43,969 nucleotides of DNA from an uncultured Clostridium sp. (GTDB taxonomy: Bacteria; Bacillota; Clostridia; TANB77; CAG-508): positions 1 through 43,969 of the forward strand of contig CABQAZ010000014.1 of NCBI GenBank assembly GCA_902462295.1, given 5' to 3'. The notes beneath the pieces were generated by a model. It was not told where the DNA came from and ran no database searches. It saw only the letters and a list, made by a program, of their open reading frames with translations. Both the position numbers and the translations under genes were made by a program. Shown one piece after another: positions 23,335-31,796 of the stretch; positions within the stretch are counted from its first letter, which is position 1; each line of letters begins with the position of its first letter.

Positions 23335-24336
23335 ATGGCAGTAACATTTGAAAGTTATGAAAGAAGAATAGACCAAATAAAACCAGTAATGGAAAAATAC
23401 GGAATAAAAGATTTTGAAGATGCATTAAAAATATGCACAGATAAAGGATTTAATCCATATGAAATAGTAAAAGGAGTACAACCAATTTGCTTTGAAAATG
23501 CAGCTTGGGCATATACATTAGGTGCTGCAATAGCAATCAAAAAAGGATGCACAAAAGCAGCAGATGCAGCAAAAGCAATTGGAGAAGGATTACAAGCCTT
23601 TTGTATACCAGGTTCAGTTGCAGATGATAGAAAAGTTGGATTAGGACATGGAAACTTAGCTTCAATGCTATTATCAGAAGATACAAAATGTTTTGCATTT
23701 TTAGCAGGACATGAAAGCTTTGCAGCAGCAGAAGGAGCAATTGGTATTGCAAATTCAGCAAACAAAGTAAGAAAAACACCATTAAGAGTTATCTTAAATG
23801 GATTAGGAAAAGATGCAGCACAAGTAATATCAAGAATTAATGGATTTACATATGTAAAAACAGATTTTGATTTCTTCACAGGAAAAGTAAATGTAGTAGA
23901 AGAAATTAAATATTCAGATGGAGATAGAGCAAAAGTTAGATGCTATGGAGCTAATGATGTTAGAGAAGGTGTAGCAATTATGTGGATGGAAGATGTTGAT
24001 GTATCTATTACAGGAAATTCAACGAATCCAACAAGATTCCAACACCCAGTTGCAGGAACATATAAGAAAGAAAGATTAGAAGCAGGAAAGAAATATTTCT
24101 CAGTTGCTTCAGGTGGTGGAACAGGTAGAACACTTCATCCAGACAATATGGCTGCTGGACCAGCTTCTTATGGTATGACAGATACTATGGGAAGAATGCA
24201 TTCAGATGCACAATTTGCAGGTTCATCTTCAGTACCAGCACACGTAGAAATGATGGGATTAATCGGTATGGGTAATAACCCAATGGTTGGTGCATCAGTT
24301 GCAGTAGCTGTTGCAGTTGAAGAAGCTATGAAATAA
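23335..24336 (+). CDS. GGGtGRT family protein
   Basis: A 333-residue protein bearing the family-naming motif SGGGTGRTLHPDN (about 259-271). Other marked blocks are IPGSVADDRKVGLGHGN, FLAGHESFAAAEGAIGIAN and a glycine-rich C-terminus GLIGMGNNPMVGASVAVAVAVEEAM. The sequence is rich in small residues and looks cytosolic. The function is unknown; genes of this family pair with a NifU-like gene in anaerobes, which suggests a link to iron-sulfur chemistry. AAGGAGG precedes the ATG and a strong terminator follows. Its place among glycolysis genes may reflect a role in central anaerobic metabolism, but that is speculation. Confidence 0.85.
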   Translation: MAVTFESYERRIDQIKPVMEKYGIKDFEDALKICTDKGFNPYEIVKGVQPICFENAAWAYTLGAAIAIKKGCTKAADAAKAIGEGLQAFCIPGSVADDRKVGLGHGNLASMLLSEDTKCFAFLAGHESFAAAEGAIGIANSANKVRKTPLRVILNGLGKDAAQVISRINGFTYVKTDFDFFTGKVNVVEEIKYSDGDRAKVRCYGANDVREGVAIMWMEDVDVSITGNSTNPTRFQHPVAGTYKKERLEAGKKYFSVASGGGTGRTLHPDNMAAGPASYGMTDTMGRMHSDAQFAGSSSVPAHVEMMGLIGMGNNPMVGASVAVAVAVEEAMK

Positions 24337-24357
24337 TTTTAAAAATATAAAGAAGGG

Positions 24358-24401
24358 AGGGCGAAGTAATTGATAAAGTTTATCAATTACTTCGCCTTTT
24401 T
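24358..24401 (+). terminator. Strong terminator after the GGGtGRT gene
   Basis: A 17-pair perfect stem (24360-24376 with 24380-24396) is followed by five T residues. It separates the gene from the second enolase. Confidence 0.9.
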
Positions 24402-24462
24402 GATTAACATTAATAAAAATGTAACATACTATAAATAAAAAATATGAAAGGAATGAAGTATT

Positions 24463-25770
24463 ATGGAAAATTATTTGGGAATTGAAAACATAAGAGCCTT
24501 AGAAGTTTTAGACTCAAGAGGAAATCCAACTGTACAGGTAGTTGTAGAACTATATGATGGATCATGCGGAGTTGCAATGGTACCATCAGGAGCATCAACA
24601 GGGGCATTTGAAGCAGTAGAATTAAGAGATGGAGATTCTTCAAGATACATGGGAAAAGGTGTATTAAAAGCAGTTGAAAATGTCAATACAATAATAGCAC
24701 CAGAATTAGAAGGGATGAATGCATATGCTCAACCAGCAATTGATAAGATACTTATGGAATTAGACGGAACTGAAAATAAAGGAAGATTAGGAGCTAATGC
24801 TACATTAGGAGTATCTTTAGCAGTTGCAAAAGCGGCAGCAGAATCTTTAGGAATGGAATTATATAAATATATTGGTGGAGTTAATGCAAAAACAATGCCA
24901 GTTCCAATGATGAACATAATGAATGGTGGAAAACATGCTGATTCAACATTAAGTGTACAAGAATTTATGATTATGCCAGTTGGAGCAAAATCATTCAAAG
25001 AATGTTTACGTATGTGTGCTGAAATTTATCATACATTAAAGAAAGTATTAAAAGCTCAAGGATTAGGAACAGGTGTTGGAGATGAAGGTGGATTTGCTCC
25101 AAATGTTAAAGACGAAGATGAGGCACTTCAATTAATAGTAGAAGCAATCAAAGAAGCAGGATATAAACCAGGAGAAGAAGTTTGCTTAGCTTTAGACTTA
25201 GCTGCAACAGAAATGTATGATGAAGCTAAGAAAATAGGAAAAGAAGGATGTTATCATTTCTGGAAAATTAATGAAACAAAAACTTGTGATGAAATGATAG
25301 ACTTCATAGCAGATTTATGTGAAAGATATCCAATAATCTCAGTAGAAGATGGATTAGCAGAAGAAGATTGGGACGGATGGAAAAAACTAACAGATAGATT
25401 AGGAGAAAAAGTTCAATTAGTTGGTGATGACTTATTTGTAACTAATATTAAAAGATTACAAAAAGGTTTAGATTTAGGAGTTACAAATAGTATATTAATC
25501 AAATTAAACCAAATTGGAACATTAACAGAAACATTAGATGCTATAGAATTAGCAAAGAAAAATGGATATACAGCTGTTGTATCACATAGAAGTGGTGAAA
25601 CAGAAGATACAACATTAGCAGATGTTGCAGTAGCTACAAATGCTGGTCAAATTAAAACTGGTGCACCTTGTAGAACTGATAGAGTTGCAAAATACAATAG
25701 ATTATTGAATATTGAAAATGAATTAGGAGATATAGCAATATATCCAGGAAGAAAAGGACTTAATAAATAG
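24463..25770 (+). CDS. eno: Enolase, second copy
   Basis: A 435-residue enolase with all active-site blocks: SRGNPTVQVVV, PSGASTGAFEAVELRDG, GGKHADSTLSVQEFMI, GDEGGFAPNVKDEDE, SVEDGLAEEDW, LVGDDLFVTN, LIKLNQIGTLTET and SHRSGETEDT. It has a short C-terminal extension ending YPGRKGLNK compared with the first copy at 8102. The stretch after the histidine is DSTLSVQ rather than the usual DNNVDIQ, a small difference near the active site. It lies in the glycolysis cluster but after a terminator, so it probably has its own promoter. It is likely the main housekeeping copy. Confidence 0.96.
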   Translation: MENYLGIENIRALEVLDSRGNPTVQVVVELYDGSCGVAMVPSGASTGAFEAVELRDGDSSRYMGKGVLKAVENVNTIIAPELEGMNAYAQPAIDKILMELDGTENKGRLGANATLGVSLAVAKAAAESLGMELYKYIGGVNAKTMPVPMMNIMNGGKHADSTLSVQEFMIMPVGAKSFKECLRMCAEIYHTLKKVLKAQGLGTGVGDEGGFAPNVKDEDEALQLIVEAIKEAGYKPGEEVCLALDLAATEMYDEAKKIGKEGCYHFWKINETKTCDEMIDFIADLCERYPIISVEDGLAEEDWDGWKKLTDRLGEKVQLVGDDLFVTNIKRLQKGLDLGVTNSILIKLNQIGTLTETLDAIELAKKNGYTAVVSHRSGETEDTTLADVAVATNAGQIKTGAPCRTDRVAKYNRLLNIENELGDIAIYPGRKGLNK

Positions 25771-25805
25771 TTCAAAATATAAATTTTAGTATTTAATTAT
25801 AATAT

Positions 25806-25914
25806 AATCAAAAAAATATCATTTTGCCGTTTAACTGCGGACGCTCCGCTATTTTAAATTTGTTTTGTAACAAATTTAAAACACCTTGTTAAACTTAAAA
25901 TGATATTTTTGATT
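25806..25914. repeat. Cruciform-forming repeat element 1
   Basis: The outer arms (25806-25825 and 25897-25914) pair over 18 bases with a two-A bulge. Inside, GTTTAAC (25829-25835) pairs with GTTAAAC (25888-25894), enclosing GCGGA-CGC-TCCGC (25837-25849) and a perfect 13-pair hairpin (25852-25864 with 25869-25881). The result is a four-way junction with a GC-rich arm in AT-rich DNA. It may be a small non-autonomous mobile element or a structured RNA. No ORF lies in it. Confidence 0.6.
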
Positions 25915-25925
25915 AATTTAATATA

Positions 25926-26112
25926 AAGAAAGACTTGAGATATAAGCTTTGAATGAAGTGACGAATGTGCATGGAGAAATTTTAGAAATTCTATGAGATT
26001 TTATGGAAAGAGTTCACGAGAGTGGAAAGGTGCCATAAAATGAATTAGAATTTCTTAAATTTCGTAATAAGCCGAGGAATGTAATGAAAAGCTTATATCT
26101 CAAGTCTTTCTT
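25926..26112. repeat. Rod-like inverted-repeat element 2, MITE or structured RNA candidate
   Basis: Perfect 24-base terminal inverted repeats at 25926-25949 and 26089-26112 enclose 139 bases. Moving inward, further pairs are 25976-25982/26057-26063, 25984-25993/26046-26055 (perfect, 10 bases) and 25998-26006/26033-26041 (perfect, 9 bases), with a small hairpin at the tip. Large unpaired purine-rich internal loops (about 25951-25975 and 26064-26087) contain GTGACGAATG and CCGAGGAATG. The graded helices and conserved-looking loops favour a folded RNA, while the long perfect ends also fit a miniature transposon. No ORF is present. Confidence 0.65.
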
Positions 26113-26156
26113 ATAAAAAAGTTAAATAAAATCATTAACCTGTAATGAAAGAATGG

Positions 26157-26192
26157 AAAAAGTACAAGAAAAAACTTGTACTTTTTTTTATT
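26157..26192 (+). terminator. Terminator upstream of the rhamnose operon
   Basis: AAAAAGTACAAG and CTTGTACTTTTT pair around an A-rich loop and run into eight T residues. It ends any transcript through 25806-26112. The remainder of 25771-26247 shows no coding potential. Confidence 0.85.
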
Positions 26193-26247
26193 TAATGATA
26201 TGATAGACAAGAAAAAATAAAGACTGAAATATGAAAGGAAGATAAAA

Positions 26248-27120
26248 ATGAAAATTTTAGTAACAGGTGCAAACGGAATGTTAGCAAAAGAAGTTAAAGA
26301 AAAATTTGGAAAAGAGAATGAAATAATAGCAACAGATGTAGCAGAATTAGATATAACTAATGAAGAAGCTGTAATGAATTATGTAATGAAACTTAAACCA
26401 GATTATATTATAAATTGTGCAGCATATACAGCTGTAGATAAAGCAGAAGAAAATTACGAATTAGCAGACAAAATAAATGGAGATGGACCAGCAAATTTAG
26501 CAAAAGCAGCCAAAAGTGCTGGAGCAAAATTAGTACATATATCAACAGACTATGTATTTGGAGGAAACTTAGAAGTTTCAAAAGATTATAAAGAAGAAGA
26601 TCCTAAAGCACCAGTAACAGCATATGGAAAAACTAAATTACGTGGAGAACAAGGCATTGAAGAAAATATGGACGAATACTATATTTTCAGAACAGCATGG
26701 TTATATGGAATTGGAGGAAACAATTTTGTAAAAACGATGACTAAATTAGGAACAACAAGAAATGAAATAAATGTAGTATCAGATCAACATGGAAGTCCAA
26801 CATATGCAAAAGACTTAACAGAAATAATATATCAAGCAATAGCTAAAAAAATCCCATTTGGGATATATAATGCAACAAATGAAGGATATACAACATGGTA
26901 TGAATTTACAAAAGAAATATTAGCTGAACAAGGAATAAATTGTAAAGTTAACCCAGTAACAACAGAAGAATATATAGAAATGATGAAAATAACACAAGCT
27001 AAAAGACCATTTAATTCTCAAATGTCAAAAGCAAAGCTTGAAGCATGTGGAATTAAAGTTCCTGAATGGAAAGATGGTTTAAAAAGATATTTAGAAGAGT
27101 CAAAGCAAATAGAGCAATAG
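26248..27120 (+). CDS. rfbD: dTDP-4-dehydrorhamnose reductase
   Basis: A 290-residue short-chain dehydrogenase-type enzyme for the last step of dTDP-L-rhamnose synthesis. The N-terminal TGANGMLAKEV binds NADPH, INCAAYTAVDKAE and STDYVFGG are family blocks, and YGKTKLRGE holds the catalytic YxxxK. The gene opens a four-gene operon in which each start lies 15 bases after the preceding stop. Rhamnose made here would go to cell-wall polysaccharides. Confidence 0.94.
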   Translation: MKILVTGANGMLAKEVKEKFGKENEIIATDVAELDITNEEAVMNYVMKLKPDYIINCAAYTAVDKAEENYELADKINGDGPANLAKAAKSAGAKLVHISTDYVFGGNLEVSKDYKEEDPKAPVTAYGKTKLRGEQGIEENMDEYYIFRTAWLYGIGGNNFVKTMTKLGTTRNEINVVSDQHGSPTYAKDLTEIIYQAIAKKIPFGIYNATNEGYTTWYEFTKEILAEQGINCKVNPVTTEEYIEMMKITQAKRPFNSQMSKAKLEACGIKVPEWKDGLKRYLEESKQIEQ

Positions 27121-27135
27121 AAAGGGTGAATCAAT

Positions 27136-28026
27136 ATGAAAAAAAGAAAAGGAATAATTTTAGCAGGAGGAAGTGGTACAAGACTTTATCCGCTTACACT
27201 TGCAATATCAAAACAAATAATGCCAGTATATGACAAACCAATGATATATTATCCATTATCAATTTTAATGCAAGCTGATATAAGAGATGTATTAATAATT
27301 ACAACTCCAAGAGATGCAGAAACATTTAAAAGCTTACTTGGAGATGGTAGCCAGTGGGGAATGAATTTTGAATATAAAATTCAAGAAAAACCAAATGGAT
27401 TAGCAGAAGCATTTATAATAGGAGAAGACTTTATAGGAGAAGACAATGTTGCAATGATTTTAGGTGATAATATGTTTTATGGAGAACACCTTGCCGAAAA
27501 ATTAAAAGAAGCAAATGAAAGAGAAAATGAAGCAACAATATTTGGATATTATGTAAAAGACCCTAGAGCTTATGGAGTTGTAGAAATAGATAAAGACGGA
27601 AAAGCTGTATCTATAGAAGAAAAACCAGCTGAACCAAAATCAAATTATGCGGTACCAGGGCTATATTTCTATACTAATGAAGTAATAGAAATTGCTAAAA
27701 ATGTAAAACCATCAGCAAGAGGAGAATTAGAAATAACTGCAGTAAATGAAGAATATATGAAACGTGGACAACTAAAAGTAGAGAAATTAGGTAGAGGAAT
27801 GACATGGTTTGATACAGGGACACATGATGCTTTAATAGAAACAGCAAGTTTTGTTCAAACAATACAAAAAAGACAAGGATTACAAATTTGTTGTCCAGAA
27901 GAAATTGCATTTGATAAAGGCTGGATAAATAATGAACAATTATTAGAATTAGCACAAAAATATATGAAAACAGATTATGGAAAATACTTAAAAGATGTTG
28001 CAGAAGATGTTTTTGGAGAAGAATAG
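27136..28026 (+). CDS. rfbA: Glucose-1-phosphate thymidylyltransferase
   Basis: This 296-residue nucleotidyltransferase makes dTDP-glucose from dTTP and glucose-1-phosphate, the first step of the pathway. The sugar-nucleotide signature ILAGGSGTRLYPLT is at residues 8-21, followed by KQIMPVYDKPMIYYPL. Later blocks are ILGDNMFYG and GRGMTWFDTGTHDALIE. Length is typical. It is the second gene of the rhamnose operon. Confidence 0.96.
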   Translation: MKKRKGIILAGGSGTRLYPLTLAISKQIMPVYDKPMIYYPLSILMQADIRDVLIITTPRDAETFKSLLGDGSQWGMNFEYKIQEKPNGLAEAFIIGEDFIGEDNVAMILGDNMFYGEHLAEKLKEANERENEATIFGYYVKDPRAYGVVEIDKDGKAVSIEEKPAEPKSNYAVPGLYFYTNEVIEIAKNVKPSARGELEITAVNEEYMKRGQLKVEKLGRGMTWFDTGTHDALIETASFVQTIQKRQGLQICCPEEIAFDKGWINNEQLLELAQKYMKTDYGKYLKDVAEDVFGEE

Positions 28027-28041
28027 AAAGGATGAAAAAAG

Positions 28042-28623
28042 ATGGGAAAATTTAAAAGAATTGACACATCAATAGATGGTGTATGTATAGTAGAACCAAC
28101 AGTATTTGGAGATAACAGAGGATACTTCATGGAAACATATAGTAAGGCAGATTTTGAAGAAATAGGATTAAATTATGACTTTGTTCAAGACAATCAATCA
28201 AAATCTAAAAAAGGTGTTTTAAGAGGATTACACTTCCAAAAAGAAAACACACAAGCTAAACTAGTAAGATGTATCAAAGGAGAAGTATTTGATGTAGCAG
28301 TTGATTTAAGACCAGGTAGTGAAACTTATGGTAAATGGGAAGGTGTTATATTAACAGAAGAAAATAAGAAAATGTTTATGATTCCAAAAGGATTTGCACA
28401 TGGATTTTTAGTATTATCTGATGAAGCTGAATTTGCTTACAAATGTGATGATATATATAATCACGAAGCAGAGGGTGGATTAAAATTTGATGACCCAGAT
28501 ATTGCAATAGAATGGCCAATGGGAGATTTAAAACCAGAAGAATTATTAACATCTGAAAAAGATGCAAAATGGCCATCATTAAAAGAATTAAAAGAAACAG
28601 ATTTATTTAAAAATTTAAAATAA
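28042..28623 (+). CDS. rfbC: dTDP-4-dehydrorhamnose 3,5-epimerase
   Basis: A 193-residue cupin enzyme that epimerises C3 and C5 of the 4-keto sugar. FGDNRGYFMETY, the catalytic histidine in LRGLHFQKE, and IPKGFAHGFLVLSDEAEF are conserved. Its length is slightly more than the minimal family size, with a helical tail. Third gene of the operon, with AAGGATG before the ATG. Confidence 0.95.
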   Translation: MGKFKRIDTSIDGVCIVEPTVFGDNRGYFMETYSKADFEEIGLNYDFVQDNQSKSKKGVLRGLHFQKENTQAKLVRCIKGEVFDVAVDLRPGSETYGKWEGVILTEENKKMFMIPKGFAHGFLVLSDEAEFAYKCDDIYNHEAEGGLKFDDPDIAIEWPMGDLKPEELLTSEKDAKWPSLKELKETDLFKNLK

Positions 28624-28638
28624 GGGAGAAATGAAAAA

Positions 28639-29604
28639 ATGAAAAATATAATGGTAACAGGAGCAGCAGGATTTATAGGAGCAAACTTTGCAGAATATTT
28701 TGTAAATAAACATCCTGATTATAATATAATAGTAGTAGATAAATTAACATATGCAGGAAATCTAGCAAATTTAGATAAAGTAAAAGACAAAATTACATTT
28801 GTACAAGCAGATATATGTGATTTTGAAAAAATGCAAGAAATATTTGAAAAATATCAAATAAATGGTGTAATTCACTTTGCAGCTGAATCACATGTAGATA
28901 ATAGCATAAAAACACCATTTGTATTCACAAAAACAAATGTATTAGGGACACATACATTATTAGAAACAGCAAGAAGAGCATGGGGAGAAGGCTCAGAAAA
29001 CAAATTTGTACATATTTCAACAGATGAGGTATATGGAGCATTAGGAGAAGAAGGATATTTTACTGAGACATCTCCAATACAACCAAGTAGTCCATATTCA
29101 TCATCTAAAGCAAGTTCAGATTTAGTTGCATTAGCATATCATACAACATATAAGATGAATGTAACTGTAACAAACTGTTCAAATAATTATGGACCATATC
29201 AACACAATGAGAAATTAATACCACATATGATTAAATTAGCTTTAAATGACGAAAAATTACCTGTATATGGTGAGGGAAAAAACATCAGAGATTGGTTATA
29301 TGTAGAAGACCATTGTAAAGCAATAGATATGGTATTCAATAATGGTAGAGCAGGAGAAAGATATAATATAGGTGGACACAACGAAAAGAGAAATATTGAA
29401 ATTGTAAAACTTATCTTACAACGTTTAGGAAAATCAGAAGATTTAATTGAACATGTAGAAGATAGAAAAGGTCATGATTATAGATATGCAATAGACCCAA
29501 CAAAAATCAAAACAGAATTAGGCTGGGAACCTGAAACAAAATTTGAAGATGGAATTGTAAAAACAATAGATTGGTATTTAGCAAATCCAGAATGGTTAAA
29601 ATAG
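28639..29604 (+). CDS. rfbB: dTDP-glucose 4,6-dehydratase
   Basis: A 321-residue extended short-chain dehydrogenase that removes water from dTDP-glucose. The NAD site is TGAAGFIGANFAE, the catalytic STDEVYG block and YSSSKASSDL (YxxxK) are present, and NCSNNYGPYQ and RDWLYVEDHC follow. It is the last gene of the operon, closed by a terminator 11 bases later. All four enzymes of dTDP-L-rhamnose synthesis are thus encoded together in the order D-A-C-B. Confidence 0.96.
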   Translation: MKNIMVTGAAGFIGANFAEYFVNKHPDYNIIVVDKLTYAGNLANLDKVKDKITFVQADICDFEKMQEIFEKYQINGVIHFAAESHVDNSIKTPFVFTKTNVLGTHTLLETARRAWGEGSENKFVHISTDEVYGALGEEGYFTETSPIQPSSPYSSSKASSDLVALAYHTTYKMNVTVTNCSNNYGPYQHNEKLIPHMIKLALNDEKLPVYGEGKNIRDWLYVEDHCKAIDMVFNNGRAGERYNIGGHNEKRNIEIVKLILQRLGKSEDLIEHVEDRKGHDYRYAIDPTKIKTELGWEPETKFEDGIVKTIDWYLANPEWLK

Positions 29605-29614
29605 TTTAAAACAG

Positions 29615-29650
29615 GAGGTATAGGATTTTTCTTCTATACCTCTAGTTTTT
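29615..29650 (+). terminator. Terminator of the rhamnose operon
   Basis: GAGGTATAG (29615-29623) pairs with CTATACCTC (29634-29642), followed by TAGTTTTT. Confidence 0.8.
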
Positions 29651-29686
29651 GGAAAGATTTGCACTTTAGGAAAGGAATATGTTAAT

Positions 29687-30256
29687 ATGGAATTAATAGA
29701 AAAAATACAAGCAGATTTAAAAGAAATATTATCAGAAAGAAGATATACACATTCAGTTGGTGTAATGGAAATGGCAGGAGAACTTGCTAAAATTTATGGT
29801 GTTGACATAAAAACTGCAAAAATTGCAGGACTTCTTCATGATAATGCAAAGGAAATGTCAGAAGAAGAAATGCTGGAATATGTGGATAAAAATAATATTA
29901 AGATAAATGAATTTGAAAAACATAATGTTAAAATATTACATGGAAAAATAGGTGCAGATATTGCTAAAAAGAAATATGGTGTTAGTGAACAAATTCAAAG
30001 AGCTATAGAATATCATACAACAACAAATCCTAATATGGATATTCTTGCAAAAATTGTGTATGTTTCTGATAAAATAGAATTAACTAGAAAATCGGATTCT
30101 TATGATATTGAACAGGAAAGAGAAATGGCGAAACATGATTTAGATGAAACTGTACTTCTTATTATTAATAATACTACTAAACATTTAATTGATACTGATA
30201 AATTGATTGCTGTGGAAAGTATAGAGACTAGGAATAAGATTATGTTATTAAGATAG
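29687..30256 (+). CDS. yqeK: HD-domain hydrolase, YqeK type (symmetrical Ap4A hydrolase)
   Basis: A 189-residue HD-domain phosphohydrolase of the YqeK family, which cleaves diadenosine tetraphosphate to two ADP. The metal ligands can be followed: H22 in RYTHSVGV, H51-D52 in GLLHDNAKE, H85 in ILHGKIGA, H110 in IEYHTTT and D128 in VYVSDKIE. Length matches YqeK. In many Firmicutes it sits next to nadD and rsfS, which are absent here. The gene has an AGGAA site and a terminator at its end, so it is probably a single-gene unit. Cytosolic. Confidence 0.88.
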   Translation: MELIEKIQADLKEILSERRYTHSVGVMEMAGELAKIYGVDIKTAKIAGLLHDNAKEMSEEEMLEYVDKNNIKINEFEKHNVKILHGKIGADIAKKKYGVSEQIQRAIEYHTTTNPNMDILAKIVYVSDKIELTRKSDSYDIEQEREMAKHDLDETVLLIINNTTKHLIDTDKLIAVESIETRNKIMLLR

Positions 30257-30285
30257 ATAATTAGTTGCAATTATCTGTCTTTTAT
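30251..30285 (+). terminator. Terminator of yqeK
   Basis: AGATAGATAATT pairs with AATTATCTGTCT (one G-U) around AGTTGC; the yqeK stop lies in the left arm. A short T tract follows. Confidence 0.65.
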
Positions 30286-30287
30286 AA

Positions 30288-30449
30288 TATAATTTAAACA
30301 AAATTTCAGATGAATTGATACAAAAATGCAACATTGAAAATGGGGATTATGATATAGTTTCTAAATGTAAATATAGAGTACCAACTATCTGGGAATTAGG
30401 AAGAATATATCAAAGTCTAATAAAGAATGTTATAAGCAAGATAAAATAA
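30288..30449 (+). pseudogene. Unidentified gene fragment
   Basis: A frame of 53 codons without a convincing start reads KISDELIQKCN, then CKYRVPTIWELGRIYQSLIKNV and ends in TAA at 30447. The composition looks like real protein sequence, with a plausible amphipathic ending, rather than random AT-rich DNA. The upstream part of the gene is missing, cut by the yqeK terminator. I cannot name the family; it could also be a short unrecognised gene using an alternative start. Confidence 0.35.
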
Positions 30450-30523
30450 TTTAAGATAATCTTGAGTATGTATTGCTAAAAACAGAAAAAAGTAATATAA
30501 TAGATACATTAAAGGAGAGGGAC

Positions 30524-31276
30524 ATGCCAAGATTTTTTGTAAGAAATAAGCAAGTAAAAGAAACAACAATAGAAATACTAGGAGAAGATGTAAAACATAT
30601 CAAAAATGTACTCAGAAAGCAAATTGGTGACGATATAGAAATATGTAATCAAGATACTGAAAAATCATATATATGTAAAATAGAAAAAATAGAGAATGAA
30701 AGTATATTAGTAAATATTATAGAAAAATTAAAAAGTCATGACGACAAAATAAAAATAGATATATATCAAGGATTACCTAAAGCAGATAAAATGGAATTAA
30801 TAATACAAAAATCCGTAGAACTTGGAGCAAATGCAATTATTCCAGTAGCAATGAAAAGATGTGTAGTAAAAATAGATTCTAAAGATGAAGTAAAAAAAAT
30901 AGCTAGATGGCAAAAAATTGCAGAAAGTGCAGCAAAACAATGCGGTAGAGATAATATACCTGAAATAAGAAATATAACAAAAATAGAGAATATTATTAAA
31001 TTAATAAACGAATATGATAGCTTAATTATTGCATATGAGAATGAAAAAACTAATACAATAAAAAAAGAACTATTAAAAATAAAAGAAACATTTCAACAAA
31101 AAGAAAAAATAAAAATAGCAGTTGTAATTGGTCCTGAGGGTGGATTAGAAGAAAAGGATGTAAAACTATTACAACAAAATGGAGCAAAAATTGTAACATT
31201 AGGAAATAGAATTTTAAGAACTGAAACAGTTGCATTGAATATACTTAGTGTAATTAGATATGAATTAGAAGATTAA
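30524..31276 (+). CDS. rsmE: 16S rRNA (uracil-1498-N3)-methyltransferase
   Basis: A 250-residue SPOUT-fold methyltransferase that modifies U1498 of 16S rRNA in assembled small subunits. The N-terminal PUA-like domain starts MPRFFVRNKQV and includes HIKNVLRKQIGD. The knotted C-terminal domain has KADKMELIIQKSVELGA, IGPEGGLEEKD and LGNRILRTETVALNIL for S-adenosylmethionine binding. I start at 30524, just after AAAGGAGAGG; upstream in-frame ATG codons extend past the family N-terminus. It is 10 bases before the next gene and begins a run of small housekeeping genes. Confidence 0.94.
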   Translation: MPRFFVRNKQVKETTIEILGEDVKHIKNVLRKQIGDDIEICNQDTEKSYICKIEKIENESILVNIIEKLKSHDDKIKIDIYQGLPKADKMELIIQKSVELGANAIIPVAMKRCVVKIDSKDEVKKIARWQKIAESAAKQCGRDNIPEIRNITKIENIIKLINEYDSLIIAYENEKTNTIKKELLKIKETFQQKEKIKIAVVIGPEGGLEEKDVKLLQQNGAKIVTLGNRILRTETVALNILSVIRYELED

Positions 31277-31286
31277 GGAGAGGACA

Positions 31287-31775
31287 ATGGTAAAAGTTAA
31301 AAATATATTAACACAAAAAATATTAAAAAATTTAGCATATGCATTAATAATAACAATATATTTTACTTTTTTGAGTACACAATACTTAAAATTAGAAACG
31401 ACTATATTATTAAAATGTATAAATTATTCAAGTATATTATTTTTAGGAATATCGATAATAATGATGGAGATTGCATATAGAAGAGATGATAAATATACAT
31501 TTTTTAATGGCTTGGAATTTTTAGGAATGGCTGTATTTACCTTATTAACACAGCATATTTCAAAAATATTAAATTGTAATATACAGGTATATACATTAGC
31601 AGGAGCAAACTTTTTTGCAATATACTATATATTAAAATCAGCAATACTATATACAAAAGAGCAACAAGATAAATTAAATGAATTAAGTGATATAAAAGAT
31701 ATTGTAAAAGACGAACCTGTAAAAAAAGAAACGAAAAGAAAAAATAAGAAAGTAGAAGAAAAGGACACGAACTAA
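31287..31775 (+). CDS. Hypothetical membrane protein
   Basis: A 162-residue protein with four predicted membrane segments at about 15-33, 43-62, 75-92 and 98-120, and a highly charged Lys/Glu tail from about 125 to the end (VKKETKRKNKKVEEKD). No signature residues point to a family. It lies between rsmE and yicC with 10 and 21 base gaps and a clear AGGAGAGG site, so it belongs to the same operon. Function unknown. Confidence 0.7.
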   Translation: MVKVKNILTQKILKNLAYALIITIYFTFLSTQYLKLETTILLKCINYSSILFLGISIIMMEIAYRRDDKYTFFNGLEFLGMAVFTLLTQHISKILNCNIQVYTLAGANFFAIYYILKSAILYTKEQQDKLNELSDIKDIVKDEPVKKETKRKNKKVEEKDTN

Positions 31776-31796
31776 AGTAAAAAGGAATGATAAAAG

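Noticed and set aside
22654..24998. Long leucine-, proline- or serine-rich minus-strand frames opposite the NifU-like, GGGtGRT and enolase genes
   Set aside because: They mirror conserved plus-strand genes and show biased compositions expected from the complement of AT-rich coding DNA.
25806..25914. Simple terminator of the second enolase
   Set aside because: The structure has nested stems and two inner hairpins and no T tract after the outer arm, so a plain terminator does not explain it.
25926..26112. T-box or known riboswitch leader of the rhamnose operon
   Set aside because: No T-box sequence or riboswitch core was recognised, and a terminator lies between the element and rfbD.
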